From Cytophagaceae bacterium (lineage in GTDB: Bacteria > Bacteroidota > Bacteroidia > Cytophagales > Spirosomataceae): a stretch of 27,317 nt of DNA. A model generated the notes under the pieces. That model made no database searches. It was not told where the DNA came from and saw only the letters and a list, made by a program, of their open reading frames with translations. The stretch's first letter is position 1. Each line of letters starts with the position of its first letter. Of the stretch, positions 16,289 through 26,555 are shown piece by piece. Position numbers and translations under genes: made by a program. The stretch is taken from assembly GCA_947459055.1 (NCBI GenBank), contig CANHCG010000001.1:1-27317 (forward strand), in the 5' to 3' direction.

Positions 16289-17311
16289 ATGAATACGTTT
16301 CCAAAATTACATAATGCCACATGGCCGGGTATTGTGGGCAAGGGGCCAGATTCGGAGCCCGTAATTTCTTTAGATCAGATGTTGCAAATGACTGCAGCAG
16401 CTGAAGTGAATGGAGTAAAATTTGATGGGGTGGACATCGGTTTGTTGCCGCCTCATTTTGATATCGAAAGTGGAAAAGAGGGAGCGAAGGCCTTAGCAGA
16501 TAAGGTAGCTGCGCATGGCTTAGAAATTGGAAGTTTAGTGGCGCCAATCTGGGCTGGAAATGCGATGGGCGACAAAGATGCTCGTGATACCTTTGTAGAC
16601 ATGGTACGTCGTTCGTGTGAAATCGGAGCGGAATTACGTAAAATCGGAATTCGTCCGAATGGCATCATTCGTATTGATTCGGCTGCGGGTGTGGCGGATT
16701 GGGCGAAGGATCCAAAGGGAAATTCAAAATTGATCGTGGATACATTCCAACGGGCTTGTGACGTAGCTGCCGATTTCGGTGAGCGCTTAGCTGCCGAAGG
16801 AGAAATTTGTTGGGGTGGAATGCATTCTTGGCGAAATATGATTCAGACGCTTGAGGCGGTGGATCGTCCTAATATCGGTTTCCAAGCGGATATGTCGCAT
16901 ACCTTGTTGTACACCATGGGTTATAATTGCCCAGAAGATCGTATTTTGCCAGCGGATTACAACTGGGAAGATCGTGACGTTTTGCGCAGTGCCTTGAAGG
17001 AATTGACGGCAGCTTTACGTCCATGGACAATTGATTTCCACGTAGCTCAAAATGATGGTACAGTTCACGGAACTGGAAGTCATGATAAAACGGGTCGTCA
17101 CTGTCAGGCGACGGATCCAAATGGTAAATTAGTTGTGGCTGAAGATGCTGGTTTCTGGCTTCGGGATGAAAAAGGGGAGTTGACCAAGGCGTTCAAGCAT
17201 ATTTGTTGGGATGGCTGTATGTTCTCTAATGCTGTCATGGAGCAACAAAAAACTTGGAATGATATTTTAGCAGCGATGATTCAAGTGCGTAATGCGCATG
17301 GTTGGTCTTAA
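16289..17311 (+). CDS. TIM-barrel sugar isomerase/epimerase (AP-endonuclease-2 superfamily)
   Basis: This 340-residue cytoplasmic protein belongs to the xylose-isomerase-like TIM-barrel group. Candidate divalent metal ligands are Glu172 (E-G-E-I-C-W-G-G), Asp201 (Q-A-D-M-S-H-T), His251 (D-F-H-V-A-Q-N-D-G) and an acidic residue near 308 (C-W-D-G-C-M-F). In characterised relatives such enzymes isomerise or epimerise keto sugars. Some act with a Gfo/Idh/MocA dehydrogenase to eliminate the aglycone from 3-keto-glycosides, as in C-glycoside deglycosylation. The Gfo/Idh/MocA gene follows directly (11 nt), which makes a joint pathway likely. The exact reaction here, epimerisation versus beta-elimination, cannot be chosen from sequence. 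Confidence 0.88.
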   Translation: MNTFPKLHNATWPGIVGKGPDSEPVISLDQMLQMTAAAEVNGVKFDGVDIGLLPPHFDIESGKEGAKALADKVAAHGLEIGSLVAPIWAGNAMGDKDARDTFVDMVRRSCEIGAELRKIGIRPNGIIRIDSAAGVADWAKDPKGNSKLIVDTFQRACDVAADFGERLAAEGEICWGGMHSWRNMIQTLEAVDRPNIGFQADMSHTLLYTMGYNCPEDRILPADYNWEDRDVLRSALKELTAALRPWTIDFHVAQNDGTVHGTGSHDKTGRHCQATDPNGKLVVAEDAGFWLRDEKGELTKAFKHICWDGCMFSNAVMEQQKTWNDILAAMIQVRNAHGWS

Positions 17312-17322
17312 TTTTTATTGAT

Positions 17323-18461
<1,139 letters not shown>

Positions 18462-18471
<10 letters not shown>

Positions 18472-19952
18472 GCGATTGCCTGCTTGATTTAAAGGATGTT
18501 TCCTTTTCATATTCGGGTGCGCCCATTTTGCGTTCAGTGGATTTACGCTTGAATAAAGCTGAAATTCATGCGTTGGTGGGTGAAAACGGAGCGGGTAAAT
18601 CATCTTTATTTAAGTGTATTATGGGAATAATCTCTCCATCAGATGGGGAGATTATTTTTTTTGGAGAAAATATCAAAGGTCTTTCGGTAAGGGAAGTTTT
18701 GGGGAAAGGAATTTCGATGATTCATCAGGAATTGATGTTGATCCCCGAATTAACTGTTGCAGAAAATATCTATTTAGGCCGTGAACATGCTGGAGGTAAA
18801 CGGATGTCTTTGTCGGCGATTCAGCTGGCGGTTCAGGATTTATTCGATCGCTTTGGATTGGATATTCCGGTGGATGCGCGGGTGAAGGATTTGTCGATTG
18901 CGCGCCAACAAATCGTTGAAATCATGCGCTCCGTCTCCCAAGAAGCAAAATTGATTTTAATGGATGAACCTACGTCCTCTTTGACTGACGCCGAAATTCA
19001 GTTTTTTACTCGATTAATTCGCGATCTAAAAGAATCTGGCGTTGGTATTTTGTTTACTTCCCATAAAATGGAGGAGATTTTCGGTTTTGCGGATGTTTTG
19101 ACGGTTTTACGCGATGGGGAAGTAGTTGGAACTTATCGTTCAAATGAAATTGATGCACATGCACTGGTTCAAAAAATGGTTGGTCGGGAACTAAAGGATT
19201 TTTATCCAAAGGCCGAGGTGACCACTGGAGATCTAATTTTAGAAGTCGAAAATCTGGGATTAGTCGGTGTTTTTGAAGGTATTAATTTCGAGGTTCGGGC
19301 GGGAGAAGTGGTCGGATTGGCAGGATTGGTGGGGGCCGGAAGAACGGATATAGGCCAAAGTATTTTTGGAATTCAACCTTATACCTCAGGCGAAGTTCGA
19401 TATCAGGGAAAAGTCTTTACACCCAAACATCCTTCAGAGGCTTTGGAAGCGGGCATGGCCTATTTAGGGGAAGATCGGAAGGAACTGGGCATTATTCCGG
19501 AAATGAATATTACAGAAAATATGACCTTGGGATTGATGCGTTTGTATCAAAAATGGCAGCGTATTTTATTTCATAAGGAAAAAAAGGTGACCGAGGAAAA
19601 GTCGGAGGCGCTAAGCATTCGCATGGCGCATGCGGGTCAGAAAATCCAGGAATTGAGTGGCGGAAATCAACAAAAGGTTTTGTTTGGCCGGATGCTTTTG
19701 AATATGCCTAATTTATTGATTTTAGATGAACCTACTCGCGGAATTGATGTGGTTTCTAAATTTGATATTTATCGATTGATTTTGGAATTGAAACAGGCAG
19801 GGAAGGGTATTTTATTGATTTCCTCGGACATGACCGAATTGTTGGAAATGAGTGATCGAGTTGTGGTAATTTCGAAAGGGGGCCAACGAGGAGAATTAAA
19901 CAAGCAGGAAGCGAGTCCTGAACGAGTTTTACAATTAGCTTTGCATGCATAA
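18462..19952 (+). CDS. Sugar ABC importer ATPase, RbsA/MglA type
   Basis: This 496-residue peripheral inner-membrane ATPase has the two fused ABC domains of the carbohydrate CUT2 family (ribose, galactose, xylose importers). Domain 1 has G-E-N-G-A-G-K-S (40-47), L-S-I-A-R-Q-Q as signature and [12 protein letters not shown] as Walker B. Domain 2 has the usual degenerate Walker A (G-L-V-G-A-G-R-T-D), an intact signature L-S-G-G-N-Q-Q-K and Walker [13 protein letters not shown]. This intact/degenerate pattern is normal for RbsA. ATG 18462 overlaps the dehydrogenase stop by 10 bp, and the permease starts immediately after the TAA. CUT2 systems import monosaccharides, so the cargo is probably a monomer released in the periplasm. 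Confidence 0.93.
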
Positions 19953-20894
19953 ATGAAGAATCTATTTTTAAAGAGTCCTACGGGAGGAATATTTATTGCT
20001 TTGGTGTTGGTTTGCCTCCTGTTTGGTAGTCTAACATCGCGGTTTTTTACGCCGATGAACTTATCGGTAATTCTGAACCAAGTCTCAGTTAATGCCATTT
20101 TAGCTTTTGGTGTCACCTTTGTGATTATTGCTGGTGGAATTGATTTATCGCTCGGGTCGCTTTTAGCGGTCAGCGGGGTGATTGTCGCTTTACTATCGCA
20201 AGAAGGTACTTATGCGTTGTGGATTGGTCTTTTACTTACCTTGGTTGCTGGTATGGCGATGGGGGCTTTGAATGGCGTGCTGGTGGTACTAACGAAGGTG
20301 CCGCCGTTCATTGTGACATTGGGGACGATGACGATTGGTCGGGGTGCGGCGCTTTTATTGAGTAAGGGTCGGCCGATTTCAGATTTAAACGAGTCTTTGA
20401 ATTTTTTAGGTAGTGGGGATATTGGAGGTATTCCGGTGCCGATTATCTTTTTGGTGATTTCATTTATTTGTTGCCAAGTCCTTCTAAGCAAAACCGTTTT
20501 TGGGCGCTATGTGAAGGCCATAGGTGGAAATGAAATGGCGGCTTTTGTCGCGGGTGTGCGTGTGAATCGGATCAAATTATGGGTTTACATTATTTCGGGT
20601 TTATTTGCTGCCTTGGCAGGTATCTTATTGACGGCTCGGATTCAAACGGGCCAACCGAATGCTGGTTTAGGTTTTGAATTGGATGCGATTGCTGCCGTGA
20701 TTATCGGCGGAACGAGCACGCGTGGAGGAAAGGGAACGATTACGGGGACTTTGTTGGGCGTCTTGTTTATCGGGGTGATCAATAATGGCTTAGATTTAAT
20801 TAATGTTTCTGCCTATTGGCAGCAGGTTATTATGGGTGGAATTATTATTTTGGCAGTGGTATTGGATGGGCTTTACCAAAAAATGAAGAAATAA
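19953..20894 (+). CDS. Sugar ABC importer permease, RbsC type
   Basis: This 313-residue integral inner-membrane protein has about eight to ten hydrophobic helices. Family signatures are V-I-I-A-G-G-I-D-L-S-L-G-S near residue 60, K-V-P-P-F-I-V-T-L-G-T-M, and the C-terminal G-F-E-L-D-A-I-A-A-V-I-I-G-G-T-S block. It forms the homodimeric channel driven by the RbsA-like ATPase. Its ATG directly abuts the ATPase stop, and the binding-protein gene follows 1 nt after its own stop, so the three are one translation unit. Confidence 0.94.
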   Translation: MKNLFLKSPTGGIFIALVLVCLLFGSLTSRFFTPMNLSVILNQVSVNAILAFGVTFVIIAGGIDLSLGSLLAVSGVIVALLSQEGTYALWIGLLLTLVAGMAMGALNGVLVVLTKVPPFIVTLGTMTIGRGAALLLSKGRPISDLNESLNFLGSGDIGGIPVPIIFLVISFICCQVLLSKTVFGRYVKAIGGNEMAAFVAGVRVNRIKLWVYIISGLFAALAGILLTARIQTGQPNAGLGFELDAIAAVIIGGTSTRGGKGTITGTLLGVLFIGVINNGLDLINVSAYWQQVIMGGIIILAVVLDGLYQKMKK

Positions 20895-20895
20895 G

Positions 20896-21792
20896 ATGAA
20901 AATACGTGTATTACTAGTTTTGTTGGCTTGCTTAATTGGCAGCGGATGTTCGGAGAAAAAAAAGGATAGCTTGGTTATCGGTGTTTCGATGCTGAGTATG
21001 CAAAATGAGTTTATTCAGCAGGTAGCGGATGCGTTGGAGAAATCGGCAAAAACGTCGAATGTGGAATTAATTGTGGTGGATGCCGAGCGTTCTTCTTTGA
21101 AGCAGGTGGAGCAGGTGGAGAGTTTTATTAGCCAACAAGTCGACGCCATCATCCTCAATCCCTGTGAATTCGAAGCGAGTTCTCCTGCCGTGGAAAAAGC
21201 GCAGAAAGCCGGAATACCGATCGTGAATGTGAATTCATCCACAAAATCGAAGCCTGATGCATTTGTGGGTTCGGATGATGCGGAATCGGCGAATATGGCG
21301 ATGGAATTAATTGCAAAGCATTTGAATGGTAAAGGAAATGTATTAATGATTCAGGGGTATATGGGACAGGCGGCGCAGTTGGACCGTGAGCGTGGCGCCA
21401 AGGCTGTATTAGCAAAATACCCTGGATTGAAACTTTTAGCTTCTCAAACAGGCGAATGGGATCGTGCCAAGTCGATGTCCTTGATGGAAAACTGGATTCA
21501 GTCATTTGGGGATCAGGTGCAAGCTGTTTTTGCCCAAAATGATGAAATGGGATTAGGCGCGGTTCAGGCTTTAATGGATGCGAAGAAAAAAGCGAATGTC
21601 TATGTGGTGAGTGTGGATGGGATTCAAGATGCGCGCAAGTCGGTGGAGCAGGGCAATTTAGATGCGACGCTCATTCAAAATGCGGAAAAACAGGGTTCTG
21701 AATCCTTGCGCATGGCCATTGAATTAGCTCAAAAGAAAAAAATAAAGGAATCCGTTATTATGATTCCTTTTGAGATTTTTCAGAAAAAATAG
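20896..21792 (+). CDS. Sugar ABC importer substrate-binding protein, RbsB type (lipoprotein)
   Basis: This 298-residue periplasmic-binding-protein-like protein has a lipoprotein signal. The hydrophobic stretch of residues 5-14 leads to G-S-G-C with the lipidated cysteine at 18; Gly at position -3 is a slightly loose lipobox, tolerated in Bacteroidota. The mature protein shows the type I sugar-binding fold: V-I-G-V-S-M-L-S-M at the N-terminus, D-A-I-I-L-N-P in the first lobe, F-V-G-S-D-D near residue 120, a Q-N-D-E-M-G-L-G-A-V-Q-A-L region, and V-V-S-V-D-G-I-Q-D-A in the second lobe. Such proteins bind monosaccharides such as ribose, galactose, xylose or related polyols. It ends the 17-kb co-directional locus, and its stop lies 3 nt from the end of the converging esterase gene. 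Confidence 0.92.
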   Translation: MKIRVLLVLLACLIGSGCSEKKKDSLVIGVSMLSMQNEFIQQVADALEKSAKTSNVELIVVDAERSSLKQVEQVESFISQQVDAIILNPCEFEASSPAVEKAQKAGIPIVNVNSSTKSKPDAFVGSDDAESANMAMELIAKHLNGKGNVLMIQGYMGQAAQLDRERGAKAVLAKYPGLKLLASQTGEWDRAKSMSLMENWIQSFGDQVQAVFAQNDEMGLGAVQALMDAKKKANVYVVSVDGIQDARKSVEQGNLDATLIQNAEKQGSESLRMAIELAQKKKIKESVIMIPFEIFQKK

Positions 21793-21795
21793 GGT

Positions 21796-23046
21796 CTATT
21801 TGATGAGCTTATTGGCAAAATCAATGTATTGATCCCAATCGTAGGCGTTAATGTCATGATTTCCTTCTCGGATATGGTAGCGGACATGCTGGCCCACGGG
21901 CGTATTTAAGGCAGGAAATTCGTTTTTTCCGAGGCCTGATTTTCCAAATAATTGGTAGACAGGCTCGGCTTGTTGGCCTCCCATAAATTCCCCTTTTGGA
22001 TCGGACCATTGGTCACCTACGGCGCTGGCGATGTATAGCGGTCGGGGTGCTATAAGGCTAAGTAAAATGTGGCTATCAAAGGGCAATTCATTTTCCTTAT
22101 AGGCATAATTTTTATAGTCTTTGTAAAACCAATGGGGGAAACTATTCGTGATGCGCCATAGGTTTTCTCCGTAATTCCGTCGCGAAATGGCCGCGCCGCC
22201 TTCTCCTGATTCATTCGAAATAACGGCGGCATAGCGGGAATCATTGGCTCCTGCCCAAATCGCTGCTTTGCCTAAGCGCGAATGACCGTGTAAAATGATT
22301 CGTTTTGCGTCGATTTGCGGGATTTTTTCAAGGAAATCAACCGTCCGATTTAATCCCCATGCCCATGCGCCATTCGCCGACCACTCATCCGCTTGCAAAC
22401 CTAATTCCTTAGCTAATAAGGTACGAACGCCTGTCAGGTAGCCATCTGGTTTATCTTCTTCGAAATCACCACAGGCGATGGTGATGCTACCGTATCCAGC
22501 GGCGATCAGTTTTTCGAATTGCCAGCGAGAGGCCCAGGCACCTCTTGATTCTTCTTGTCCTTTGTTATTGATATAGGCGGGTTTGTTGTTGCAAACTGTA
22601 TATTTCTCAAACAATGGGATATTGGGGTCGTTTGAGGTAGTTTGATTGCCACAAAAATTCAGGCCGATGAATACGGGCACCTTCGTTTTTACTTTTGGCA
22701 AAACTCCAAGCACGGTCACGTCATAGATTCCGGCAAGGGTTAATTTCCAAACATATTGGGTGGCTTTTCCTTGTAGGATGTCGGTTTGGGAAATCAATTG
22801 GTAGGATTGGGCGATTTTTTTCTTGGGCATTTTTCCGAACATCATTTGTTCGTATTTGCCTAACCAATAATTTCGTTGATTTCCCCAGGCCTTGGCTGAC
22901 TGAATGATGGTTCCATCGGGTTTTTGGAGGGGATTTGGAAGGGTAAATGGGGCGATTTTTGATTCGTCGTAATTGGCCACAAAGGCTTGTTGGGCCATGG
23001 CATGCATACTAACTAGTATACTTAGCAAGGTTAAGATTTTTTTCAT
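21796..23046 (-). CDS. CE15-type glucuronoyl esterase, exported
   Basis: This 416-residue alpha/beta hydrolase carries a signal peptide (M-K-K-I-L-T-L-L-S-I-L, cleavage after A-M-A). I start it at ATG 23046 rather than the TTG nine bases upstream, because the ATG gives the classic signal sequence. The nucleophile motif G-H-S-R-L-G-K places the catalytic serine at residue 256. S-N-E-S-G-E-G-G-A-A, F-P-H-W-F and L-I-A-P-R-P-L-Y-I-A-S-A are typical of bacterial CE15 enzymes, and the catalytic histidine lies in E-G-N-H-D-I-N-A-Y-D-W (about 397). CE15 enzymes cleave the ester between glucuronic acid side chains of xylan and lignin alcohols. It converges on the rbsB-like gene with a 3-nt gap and no terminator between. 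Regulation together with the sugar locus is possible but not shown. Confidence 0.88.
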   Translation of the reverse strand: MKKILTLLSILVSMHAMAQQAFVANYDESKIAPFTLPNPLQKPDGTIIQSAKAWGNQRNYWLGKYEQMMFGKMPKKKIAQSYQLISQTDILQGKATQYVWKLTLAGIYDVTVLGVLPKVKTKVPVFIGLNFCGNQTTSNDPNIPLFEKYTVCNNKPAYINNKGQEESRGAWASRWQFEKLIAAGYGSITIACGDFEEDKPDGYLTGVRTLLAKELGLQADEWSANGAWAWGLNRTVDFLEKIPQIDAKRIILHGHSRLGKAAIWAGANDSRYAAVISNESGEGGAAISRRNYGENLWRITNSFPHWFYKDYKNYAYKENELPFDSHILLSLIAPRPLYIASAVGDQWSDPKGEFMGGQQAEPVYQLFGKSGLGKNEFPALNTPVGQHVRYHIREGNHDINAYDWDQYIDFANKLIK

Positions 23047-23152
23047 AGCTGTCAAATAGGTATCGCAAGTTAATAATTTGAAAATATGATTGTTGTTAGG
23101 CAGGTTAATTTGTTTCGTTTTATTTTCTTAAATTCGAGGATAATTTAGGCAT

Positions 23153-23935
23153 ATGGAATTTATCAAGAAAATCGAATTCACTACCGCGGAGGAAACCATC
23201 GCGAACTTAAAGCAGGCCATCACGCGGTATAAAGTCATTCATTTATCGGGATATCAATTGCCGATTCCGATTCAGCAGTTTTACACAGATTTATCAGATT
23301 CGATTGGGGAGATTTTTAATGAGGATGAGGATTTATTGACGGGGGAGCGAAAGGATAACCGTTGGATCGATATTTCCTATGACCCAGACGTTCAGGACCG
23401 TTACCGGAGTTCGAATACACGCCAACCATTGCACACCGATGATTCCTATGTGGAATTAGGAAACGAAAAGTCATTGCAATTTTTCTTTTGCGAGTCTCGG
23501 GCGGCTTTTGGAGGTGCGACTACCTTTTTTGATTTGCCAGAATTGGTTGCTTGTATGAAATTGGATGGCCAGCAGGAATTGTTGGATCGTTTAATGAGCA
23601 CGGTTGTGAATTTTGATAAGGCGGGGAATAAGAAGGTGAGAAAGATATTAGATGAGGATGAGAAGGGCTGGTTAGCGAACTGGAATTATTACTGCATCGA
23701 TACCCAAAATACCCCTGAAGCTTTGCAATTATGTGAAGATTTTCATCACTTTTTGGAGACGCGCATTGTGCCTTCGGGATTGATTACGCCGGTTCAATTG
23801 GAAAAAGGTGACGCGGTATTCTTTCATGATGACCGGATTTTGCATGGTCGGAATGCCTATTTTGCGACAAGCAAAGGTGAGCGTTGTTTGATCAAAGGAA
23901 AAATCATTTTGGATCCGACCTTTGAATTGGTGTAA
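23153..23935 (+). CDS. TauD/TfdA-like Fe(II)/2-oxoglutarate-dependent dioxygenase
   Basis: This 260-residue cytoplasmic protein has the iron facial triad of the family: His94 and Asp96 in L-H-T-D-D, and a distal His231 in R-I-L-H-G-R-N. Arg244 (G-E-R-C-L-I) is the likely 2-oxoglutarate anchor. The double-stranded beta-helix core around R-A-A-F-G-G-A-T-T-F-F-D-L is typical. Such enzymes hydroxylate or oxidatively cleave small molecules using O2 and 2-oxoglutarate; the substrate is not evident. It is divergent from the CE15 gene (106 bp between their start codons), and the next gene overlaps its end by 14 bp. Nothing links it firmly to the sugar locus. Confidence 0.85.
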   Translation: MEFIKKIEFTTAEETIANLKQAITRYKVIHLSGYQLPIPIQQFYTDLSDSIGEIFNEDEDLLTGERKDNRWIDISYDPDVQDRYRSSNTRQPLHTDDSYVELGNEKSLQFFFCESRAAFGGATTFFDLPELVACMKLDGQQELLDRLMSTVVNFDKAGNKKVRKILDEDEKGWLANWNYYCIDTQNTPEALQLCEDFHHFLETRIVPSGLITPVQLEKGDAVFFHDDRILHGRNAYFATSKGERCLIKGKIILDPTFELV

Positions 23936-24449
23936 GTTATTCTTCGGGTTACTATTAGGTGTCTTTCTTTCGGAGGATTTGAAAGCTCAAGGACCTGTGT
24001 CAACGTCAAGTACATTAGGCGTTCAAGCCGTGTCCATGAACTCGGAATCTTTGGTTTCTAAATTAGTAGATCCAGGTCTTACGTTAATTGCAGATGATTT
24101 CACGCGCTTTGTGAGTCCTACCATGGATAATGCGCGCCAATTGATGTCCATGTCGGACAGTTTATTTACTAAAACCTTATTGGGATTCGGTTATCGTTTG
24201 TCGGGAAGAGGAATCCCTTTGGAATATTTGATTAGTTCTTCGAAGAAAATGGGACATTTTCGGATGATTGCTCGCGGGAGGAAGGGGCTAGTGATGACCT
24301 TTTCGCCGAGCTATCCATGGTTGGAGGAATTGGTGAAAAAGCAGTCGGGCATGACCTATCGGATCGAGGAGGATACGGAGGAATATGTGGGACGGACATG
24401 GGCGATTAAGGTGATGGTGGTTGAAATAGGCCCCAAACTAAATTTATAA
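23922..24449 (+). CDS. Unrecognised small exported protein
   Basis: I do not recognise this 175-residue protein. The only reasonable start is TTG 23922, inside the end of the dioxygenase gene (14-bp overlap), giving an N-terminal signal peptide with a hydrophobic core (residues 6-16) and likely cleavage near L-K-A-Q at residue 23. The first half after the signal is polar and helical (S-E-S-L-V-S-K-L-V-D, N-A-R-Q-L-M-S-M-S-D-S-L). The second half is basic and beta-prone (G-F-G-Y-R-L-S-G-R-G, F-R-M-I-A-R-G-R-K-G-L-V-M-T-F). No cysteine pair, heme site or catalytic motif is visible. The overlap suggests translational coupling with the dioxygenase. Confidence 0.65.
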   Translation: MNWCKLFFGLLLGVFLSEDLKAQGPVSTSSTLGVQAVSMNSESLVSKLVDPGLTLIADDFTRFVSPTMDNARQLMSMSDSLFTKTLLGFGYRLSGRGIPLEYLISSSKKMGHFRMIARGRKGLVMTFSPSYPWLEELVKKQSGMTYRIEEDTEEYVGRTWAIKVMVVEIGPKLNL

Positions 24450-24505
24450 GATAAATTATTCAAGATACAATCTTGTTAGAAAGCATTGCAAGAGCCCATA
24501 TAAAC

Positions 24506-24533
24506 AAAAAAGCCCAACATTTCTGTTGAGCTT
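24506..24533 (-). terminator. Intrinsic terminator after tRNA-Thr
   Basis: On the - strand a 10-bp stem (24533-24524 with 24519-24510, one G-U pair) with a GAAA tetraloop is followed by a run of six T residues. It begins 5 nt after the tRNA 3' end and clearly ends the tRNA transcript. In the + direction it carries only four T residues, so it might weakly end transcription from the gene finishing at 24449. Confidence 0.85.
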
Positions 24534-24538
24534 TTAAG

Positions 24539-24611
<73 letters not shown>

Positions 24612-24672
24612 TTATTTAGGTTTGCAAAACTAACTCAATTCGTTTAAAACGCAAAATCTTGCCCTAAAAAAA

Positions 24673-26535
24673 TTAATCTTTTTTCAATTTCTCTAATTCC
24701 TTTTCCGCCTGTGCAATCTTCTTTTCAACATCTGCTCGTAATTTTTCGGAATTCTTGGACTTAGCGAAAAACTCTAAGTTGTTGGTTAACACCGCAATAT
24801 CATTTTCCAAGGCTTGAATTTTCTTCCGTAAATCCGGAGAAGCCGCTTTTCTTTCCTCTCCACCTGAATTTGCCTCAGATGCCAAGGATTTCAATTCAAA
24901 TCCCCAGGCAGCTAACTTTTCAGCTGGTTGGGTCCGCGCTAAATCGATCAACGAGTTCCAAAGCGTCCGGAATTTCTCCTGAATCATTTTCACATCCTTC
25001 CGAGGTACAAATCCAATCGCATCCCAATCTGCCTTCACCTGACCTAAGCCCGCTAAGGATTCTGGATCCTTCAGCATACCTTCCATCTTAGCTAAAATGG
25101 CAAGTTTAGCCGTTAAATTCGCATCAAATTCCGCATCCTGTCCTGACTTACCCTTTTCACGCTTTAAGTTGAAATAGGCATCACAGGCCGCCTTAAACTT
25201 CGAATAAATTTGATCTTTTTGCTTTTCAGGTACATGGCCGATTTCCTTCCAACGTTTTTGCAGGCCAATCACCATATTGGTTATCTCTGGCGTTTCTGTT
25301 CCTGTTTCAACGATGCCATTGACTTGGTCGACCAATTGCTGCTTCGCCGCTAAATTAGCCTTCCGCTCCGCATCAATCTTACTGAAAAATTCACTTTTAT
25401 GTTTAAAAAAGGTTTTTAAATCAGCCCAAAATTGTTGGCTCACTTCTTTTCCTCCCTCACGAGGCAATCCCCCTTTTAATTTCCCCCATTGCTCTTGTAA
25501 GGCTAATACCGCCTTCGAAGCCTGGTTCCATTCGGTGATACTCGTCGAAATAAAGGTTGCATGGTGATGCATCAAATCCCCCAGTTCTTTCTTAACCTTC
25601 AGGTTTTCTTCATACACGCCTTTTTGTGCCTCATTAATCTGACGCTTTTGCTCAAATAACACATCTAAGGCTTTTTTTACTCGACCCCATAGGGCTTCAT
25701 TATCTTCCCGTTGGGCCGGACCAATGTGCTTGTATTCTTCAAACAATTCCTCCGCCTCTTTCAATAATTTTTGAAGTGCTCCACCTTTTTGAACATCTTC
25801 AGCTAATTTTTCTAATTTCTTGGCGATCAACTCCTTCGCCTGTAAATTTTTCTTGCGGTCTAATTCCAATAACTCAAAGAAAATACTTCGATTACTGTAA
25901 AAACGATCCACCAAGGCGTGATAGGACTGCCAAAGGGTTTGGTTCATTGGTCCTTGGACACTGCCTAAGCCTTTCCATTCATCCTGTATTTTCTTAAATG
26001 CCTTGAAACTGGCATTTACGTGAGCTGGATCCGAATTGTCATCCGCATCCACCAAGGTTCTTAAATCATTGATTAATCGCGTTTTTCCTTCTAAAGCCTT
26101 TTCACGTAATTTCTCTAATTGACCGAAAAATTGTTGACGCTCTGCCCGAATAAACTGAATACTGGCATCGATTTTCTGACCGATTTCGTCTAATTTAAAC
26201 GAAAAGCCCTCCTCTGAATCTTCATTCGCTGCTTTAAAGGTCGCCAAGGCTTCCATTTTTTCAGCATATTTTTGCTTATCCCAAATCGCCTTTGGCTCTT
26301 TGGAGATTTCATCTACTTTTTTAAAGGTTCCCGTGCCCGGATGCGCTTGTATGATTTCCTTTAAGGATTGAAAGAAAGTAGCTAAACTTTCCTTATTGGC
26401 TTCTTCGATCGCCAATAGAGGATATTGAATGGATTTTTCTTCCACCACTTCCGAAGGGAATATGGTTTCTGCCACCGCAATGACCTCATTTTCGGGTACT
26501 GATTCCAAAGCGTTGCTTTCTTCTTCCGTCATCAT
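24673..26535 (-). CDS. DUF349 repeat protein
   Basis: This is a 620-residue soluble, highly charged, mostly helical protein. Five DUF349 repeats are visible at roughly 175-235, 260-300, 340-395, 420-460 and 495-535. Each centres on a W/Y-x-x-I/L-G motif (W-K-G-L-G, Y-K-H-I-G, W-G-K-L-K, W-K-E-I-G, W-D-A-I-G) followed by an aromatic-rich helix. The C-terminus from about 570 is a Lys/Glu coiled coil. Residues 1-50 are acidic and poorly conserved in appearance. The function of DUF349 proteins is not established; there is no signal peptide or membrane helix, so it acts in the cytoplasm. It lies 20 nt downstream of the glycyl-tRNA synthetase gene on the same strand, so the two are probably co-transcribed, possibly through to the tRNA terminator. 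Confidence 0.9.
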   Translation of the reverse strand: MMTEEESNALESVPENEVIAVAETIFPSEVVEEKSIQYPLLAIEEANKESLATFFQSLKEIIQAHPGTGTFKKVDEISKEPKAIWDKQKYAEKMEALATFKAANEDSEEGFSFKLDEIGQKIDASIQFIRAERQQFFGQLEKLREKALEGKTRLINDLRTLVDADDNSDPAHVNASFKAFKKIQDEWKGLGSVQGPMNQTLWQSYHALVDRFYSNRSIFFELLELDRKKNLQAKELIAKKLEKLAEDVQKGGALQKLLKEAEELFEEYKHIGPAQREDNEALWGRVKKALDVLFEQKRQINEAQKGVYEENLKVKKELGDLMHHHATFISTSITEWNQASKAVLALQEQWGKLKGGLPREGGKEVSQQFWADLKTFFKHKSEFFSKIDAERKANLAAKQQLVDQVNGIVETGTETPEITNMVIGLQKRWKEIGHVPEKQKDQIYSKFKAACDAYFNLKREKGKSGQDAEFDANLTAKLAILAKMEGMLKDPESLAGLGQVKADWDAIGFVPRKDVKMIQEKFRTLWNSLIDLARTQPAEKLAAWGFELKSLASEANSGGEERKAASPDLRKKIQALENDIAVLTNNLEFFAKSKNSEKLRADVEKKIAQAEKELEKLKKD

Positions 26536-26555
26536 AATCTTCGTTGTTTGCGTTT

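Noticed and set aside
17302..17322. Upstream TTG start for the Gfo/Idh/MocA gene
   Set aside because: It adds seven residues with no family similarity and overlaps the TIM-barrel gene; ATG 17323 gives the normal [11 protein letters not shown]-terminus.
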